DNA from: Anaerolineales bacterium
GTDB lineage: Bacteria > Chloroflexota > Anaerolineae > 4572-78 > NAK82
Direction: 5' to 3'
Assembly: GCA_024643945.1 (NCBI GenBank)
Contig: JAHELX010000225.1
Span: 1-9,145 of the forward strand
DNA length: 9,145 nucleotides
Shown: positions 7,024 through 9,145 of the stretch, piece after piece
Numbering within the stretch: the stretch's first letter is position 1
Layout of the letters: the number at the start of each line of letters is the position of its first letter
Program-made: the position numbers and the translations under genes
The notes under the pieces: generated by a model
The model's input: the letters and a program-made list of their open reading frames with translations, nothing else
What the model was told of the DNA's origin: nothing
Databases searched by the model: none

Positions 7024-7236
7024 ATGAACTGCTGGCACTGTGATCGGCCGGCGCACGGAGTGTGTCGCTTTTGCGGGCGAGCTGTCTGTCGTGACCACGC
7101 CCAGACGATGCCCTTTATCACCGACCTGTACGTCGCCCGCAACGGCGAGTACCGGGCGTTGGTGGTGGCCAACACCCTCTTCTGCGGGGAGTGTGAGCCT
7201 CAGGAAGACCCCATCAAGATGCGGGGGCTAGACTGA
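7024..7236 (+). CDS. Small Cys/His zinc-binding protein cotranscribed with the M50 protease
   Basis: This 70-residue protein has regularly spaced metal ligands: C3-x2-C6, C14-x2-C17, C22-x2-H25 and a final C54-x2-C57. The first 25 residues (CWHCDRP, then VCRFCGRAVCRDH) look like a B-box/AN1-like or DUF2180-like zinc finger holding two zinc ions; the last CGEC pair may complete a site. There is no membrane segment or signal peptide, so it is probably cytoplasmic. The start has a clear GGAGG site at 7014-7018, five bases before the ATG. It lies only 15 bases after the protease stop on the same strand, which suggests a two-gene operon and perhaps a partner of the protease's cytosolic tail. That role is inference. 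The gene ends 13 bases from the converging antitoxin gene. Confidence 0.8.
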   Translation: MNCWHCDRPAHGVCRFCGRAVCRDHAQTMPFITDLYVARNGEYRALVVANTLFCGECEPQEDPIKMRGLD

Positions 7237-7249
7237 GGTGGCATAATAA

Positions 7250-7477
7250 TCATTGGCGACCCTCGCGCTTGGCCTGGTTAATCCACTCGTCTGTAAGGAG
7301 AAAACGCCCATGATATGGTGTTGGGGGAGTAATATCTTCAACCTCATACGTATCACTGAGGGCTGTCTCCAAAATAACCAAGGCCTCCCGGGTCATGCTG
7401 CGCCGGTTCCTGGCAGCGCGTTCTTTTAATTTCTGGCGTAAATCATCTGGCAGATCTCTGATCAATAATCCCGGCAT
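7250..7477 (-). CDS. Orphan FitA/VapB-like ribbon-helix-helix antitoxin
   Basis: This 75-residue protein begins MPGLLIRDLPDDLRQKLKERAARNRRSMTREA (described here in two parts: strand LLIRDLP at 4-10, then helices 11-24 and 28-42), the FitA-like RHH DNA-binding fold. The C-terminal tail (about 43-75, with PPTPYHGRF and TDEWINQAKREGRQ) is the kind of extended segment that wraps the active site of a VapC-type PIN ribonuclease. Antitoxins of this class normally sit directly before their toxin gene, but here the stop is 13 bases from a zinc-protein gene on the opposite strand, so no toxin can follow. The ATG has AGAGG seven bases upstream. TATAAT at 7498-7503 (minus) and a FitA-type inverted repeat (7505-7523) suggest autoregulation. 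Loss of the toxin or action in trans are both possible. Confidence 0.85.
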   Translation of the reverse strand: MPGLLIRDLPDDLRQKLKERAARNRRSMTREALVILETALSDTYEVEDITPPTPYHGRFLLTDEWINQAKREGRQ

Positions 7478-7497
7478 GGCTTAACCTCTGGCAAGAT

Positions 7498-7503
7498 ATT
7501 ATA
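7498..7503 (-). promoter_or_regulatory. -10 element of the antitoxin gene
   Basis: A perfect TATAAT lies on the minus strand 20-26 bases before the antitoxin ATG. No good -35 is seen at 16-18 bases (AAATGC at 17). The base composition immediately upstream may have been changed by the inserted palindromic element. Confidence 0.5.
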
Positions 7504-7504
7504 T

Positions 7505-7523
7505 TGCTATCAAAATAATAGCA
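7505..7523. promoter_or_regulatory. Candidate FitA-type operator
   Basis: The inverted repeat TGCTAT (7505-7510), seven bases, ATAGCA (7518-7523) sits directly upstream of the -10. The left half extends to TGCTATCA, the half-site recalled for the Neisseria FitA operator (TGCTATCA ... TGATAGCA); the right half reads TAATAGCA, one mismatch. The spacer is shorter than recalled for FitA. The position is ideal for repression by the adjacent RHH protein. Confidence 0.5.
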
Positions 7524-7679
7524 TTTCTGTAATGGTCAACATGATCTTGAACATCCGGAGTCGAGGCTTCAGCCGGAGATTGCGCCGTCCGACCCGGCTG
7601 AAGCCTCGACTCCCAAGTGTTGAATTCGACTCGTTGAGTGTTTAACATCTCGTTGACCACTACAAAACAATAGCATTTC
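7517..7679. mobile_element. Putative MITE-like element with direct repeats, imperfect terminal inverted repeats and a perfect central hairpin
   Basis: From outside in: an 11-bp direct repeat AATAGCATTTC at 7517-7527 and 7669-7679; 25-base imperfect inverted repeats at 7529-7553 and 7639-7663 (20 of 25 positions complementary); and a perfect 20-bp-arm palindrome at 7557-7576 and 7594-7613 with a 17-base loop. The direct repeats abut the inverted repeats with one base on the left and five on the right. No transposase is encoded, so it would be non-autonomous. The alternative is that the direct repeats are duplicated operator half-sites rather than target-site duplications. Confidence 0.45.
7557..7613. 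repeat. Perfect 20-bp-arm palindrome
   Basis: Left arm 7557-7576 (GGAGTCGAGGCTTCAGCCGG) is exactly complementary to right arm 7594-7613. The loop 7577-7593 is GC-rich. It is much longer than a terminator stem and has no following T-run, so a dispersed repeat or structured element fits better. Confidence 0.85.
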
Positions 7680-7823
7680 ACACGCTTTTTGTCAACAACT
7701 CAATTTGCCAGCAGCGATTGCAGTTCGGTAGGCCAAAACATTTTCGCTCTGAAAACTTTCACCAAACCTTCGCAGAGGTAGTTACCTGGGAGGAAGAATA
7801 GGATTGAGAAAGGAGTATCTTCG

Positions 7824-9145
7824 ATGAGCCTTATGCACGATATACTCGGACCTGTGCTGCGCGCCGGACTCACCTGGCTGGGTCGTGGACGTCTGCCGAA
7901 GACAGAAGGGACGCTAACCCTGCCAGGACTATCAGCGCCTGTTGAGGTTATCCGCGACCGATGGGGCGTCCCGCATATCTACGCATCGAATACCCACGAT
8001 CTTTTTTTCGCGCAGGGATTCGTCCACGCCCAGGACCGGCTGTGGCAAATGGAACTCAACCGGCGTACCGCCAGCGGGCGGCTGAGTGAACTCTTCGGCG
8101 AAGTGGCGCTGGACACCGACCGCGCCATCCGCACCTTCGGCTTTCACCGGCTGGGCCAGGCTGATTGGGAGGGAGCCGACGACGAGATGCGCGCGGTGGT
8201 CCTGGCCTACACCGAGGGCGTCAACGCCTTTCTTCAAAGCCCTTCGGGAATACGGAACATGCCGGTCGAGTTCACGCTTCTGCGGCACCACCCCGAACCG
8301 TGGCAACCGGAAGACAGCGCGGCCTTTTCGCGGGTAATGATCTGGCAACTCTCGCACGCCTGGTACAGCGAAATCATCCGTGCCTGGCTGATCGAAGCGG
8401 TGGGGGAGGAGCATGCGGCCGAACTGGAGATTCACTATCCTGAGCACAACCCCATCACGCTGCCGGCAGGCATCGAGTTCAACCGCCTGGGCCCGGACGG
8501 CGTGCTGCGCGCGGCCCACGGCCCGTTCCTGAGCCGGGGCATGGGCAGCAACGCCTGGACCGTCTCAGGCCGCAAGACAACCAGCGGTGAGCCCTTCCTT
8601 TGTAATGACATGCATCTCCCGATTACAGTTCCCTCACTTTGGTACGCGGTCCACCTCGTTGCCGGAGAATTCAACGTCACCGGGGTTTCGCTGCCTGGCC
8701 TGCCGATGGTCCTGGTCGGTCACAATGCGCATATTGCCTGGGGAATGACGCTGGCCTTCACTGACTGCGAGGACCTCTTCATCGAGAAGTTCGACCCGGA
8801 GGTGCCGCGCCGTTACCATTTTCGCGACCAGTGGCTGGAGGCGGAAGTGATTCCTGAGCCCATCCGCATCAAGGGGCGCACCGAACCCCATATCGAGCGG
8901 GTCATGGTCACACATCATGGGCCGATTATCTCTGACGTAGTAGGCTACCCGGAGCAGCAGATAGCCGTTAACTCAATGGCCCTGCGCCCCTGCCCCGCTA
9001 CACAAGGCTGGCTGCTGCTTAACCAGGCCACTACCTGGGACGAATTTGTCGAGGCAATGCGCTTCATCGAAGCCCCCCAACTCAATGTGACCTACGCCGA
9101 TGTCGAGGGCAAGGTGGGTTATTGGGTCACGGGCAAGGTGCCGGT
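7824..9145 (+). CDS. Penicillin-acylase-family Ntn hydrolase (C-terminus cut by window edge)
   Basis: The first 440 residues of a protein that normally has about 750-820 residues are present. The family (penicillin G acylase, cephalosporin acylase, AHL acylase) hydrolyses amide bonds after autocatalytic cleavage into alpha and beta chains. The alpha chain shows VIRDRWGVPHIYA (42-54) and FAQGFVHAQDRLWQMELNRR (62-81). The cleavage site is Gly241-Ser242 in MGSNAWTVSG, with Ser242 as the beta-chain N-terminal nucleophile. The His in NDMHLP (264) falls at beta position 23, where acylases of the cephalosporin/AHL type have their auxiliary His. GHNAHIAWGMT (299-309) and HHGPIIS (364-370) are also family motifs. 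The N-terminus is not a clear signal peptide, so export is uncertain. The start has AAAGGAG eight bases upstream. The gene faces away from the antitoxin gene and is probably monocistronic at its 5' side. The substrate cannot be told from sequence. Confidence 0.93.
   Translation, partial: MSLMHDILGPVLRAGLTWLGRGRLPKTEGTLTLPGLSAPVEVIRDRWGVPHIYASNTHDLFFAQGFVHAQDRLWQMELNRRTASGRLSELFGEVALDTDRAIRTFGFHRLGQADWEGADDEMRAVVLAYTEGVNAFLQSPSGIRNMPVEFTLLRHHPEPWQPEDSAAFSRVMIWQLSHAWYSEIIRAWLIEAVGEEHAAELEIHYPEHNPITLPAGIEFNRLGPDGVLRAAHGPFLSRGMGSNAWTVSGRKTTSGEPFLCNDMHLPITVPSLWYAVHLVAGEFNVTGVSLPGLPMVLVGHNAHIAWGMTLAFTDCEDLFIEKFDPEVPRRYHFRDQWLEAEVIPEPIRIKGRTEPHIERVMVTHHGPIISDVVGYPEQQIAVNSMALRPCPATQGWLLLNQATTWDEFVEAMRFIEAPQLNVTYADVEGKVGYWVTGKVP

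Larger units (their letters stand above)
7478..7823. other. Intergenic region between antitoxin and acylase: promoter/operator plus nested palindromic element
   Basis: These 346 bases hold the antitoxin promoter and operator, a 163-base nested palindrome with flanking direct repeats (7517-7679), and the ribosome-binding site of the acylase gene (AAAGGAG 7809-7815). Between 7680 and 7800 nothing recognisable was found: TTGTCA at 7690-7695 has no -10 partner at a suitable distance. Confidence 0.6.

Noticed and set aside
7237..7249. Bidirectional terminator between the converging zinc-protein and antitoxin genes
   Set aside because: The 13-base gap has no inverted repeat or T-run.
7557..7613. 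CRISPR repeat or rho-independent terminator
   Set aside because: There is a single hairpin unit with no regularly spaced repeats, and no T-run follows either arm.
7499..7681. 60-codon minus-strand frame
   Set aside because: It runs straight through the nested palindrome and the direct repeats, has no ribosome-binding site or recognisable family, and its composition is explained by the repeats.
7932..8519. 195-codon minus-strand frame
   Set aside because: It is antisense to the acylase alpha-chain region, which has clear family motifs in the plus frame.

Overview
The window carries seven genes or gene parts with ordinary bacterial architecture. The set of families, a GC-rich but not extreme composition and three kinds of short palindromic repeat resemble Chloroflexota (Anaerolineae/Caldilineae-like). 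That placement is inference from gene content, not a measured phylogeny.

Left part, minus strand (1-3103): a cytochrome bd oxidase operon in the order cydA, cydB, cydD. cydA (short Q-loop form) and cydB are complete. cydD runs off the left edge; it is the N-terminal membrane part of half of the CydDC thiol/heme exporter needed to assemble the oxidase, and cydC is probably beyond the edge. The 395-base divergent region upstream of cydA (3104-3498) holds a strong Rex-type redox repressor box, an inverted pair of REP-like 15-mers, an AT-rich promoter candidate and a 20-codon open frame overlapping the start of the next gene.

Middle, plus strand (3499-7236): a 1169-residue membrane protein fusing a PqqD-like (RRE-type) N-terminal domain, an M50/site-2-protease core with an intact HExxH and LDG motif, a long extra multi-helix membrane region and two C-terminal cyclic-nucleotide-binding-like domains. 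The second of these lacks the phosphate-binding arginine. It is followed 15 bases later by a 70-residue Cys/His zinc-binding protein, probably cotranscribed. This pair is the best candidate for an undescribed system: a peptide-recognising intramembrane protease with a ligand- or conformation-gated tail. A perfect 16-bp-arm palindromic element sits in frame inside the protease gene.

Right part (7250-9145): an orphan FitA/VapB-like ribbon-helix-helix antitoxin (minus) with no toxin beside it. Its promoter overlaps a FitA-type half-site pair. Upstream lies a 163-base nested palindromic element, flanked by 11-bp direct repeats, that looks like a MITE. Then comes a penicillin-acylase-family Ntn hydrolase (plus), cut by the right edge after 440 residues but including the autoprocessing Gly-Ser junction.

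The cyd genes would give microaerobic, redox-regulated respiration. No direct functional link between them and the protease operon can be shown from sequence beyond the shared divergent promoter region.
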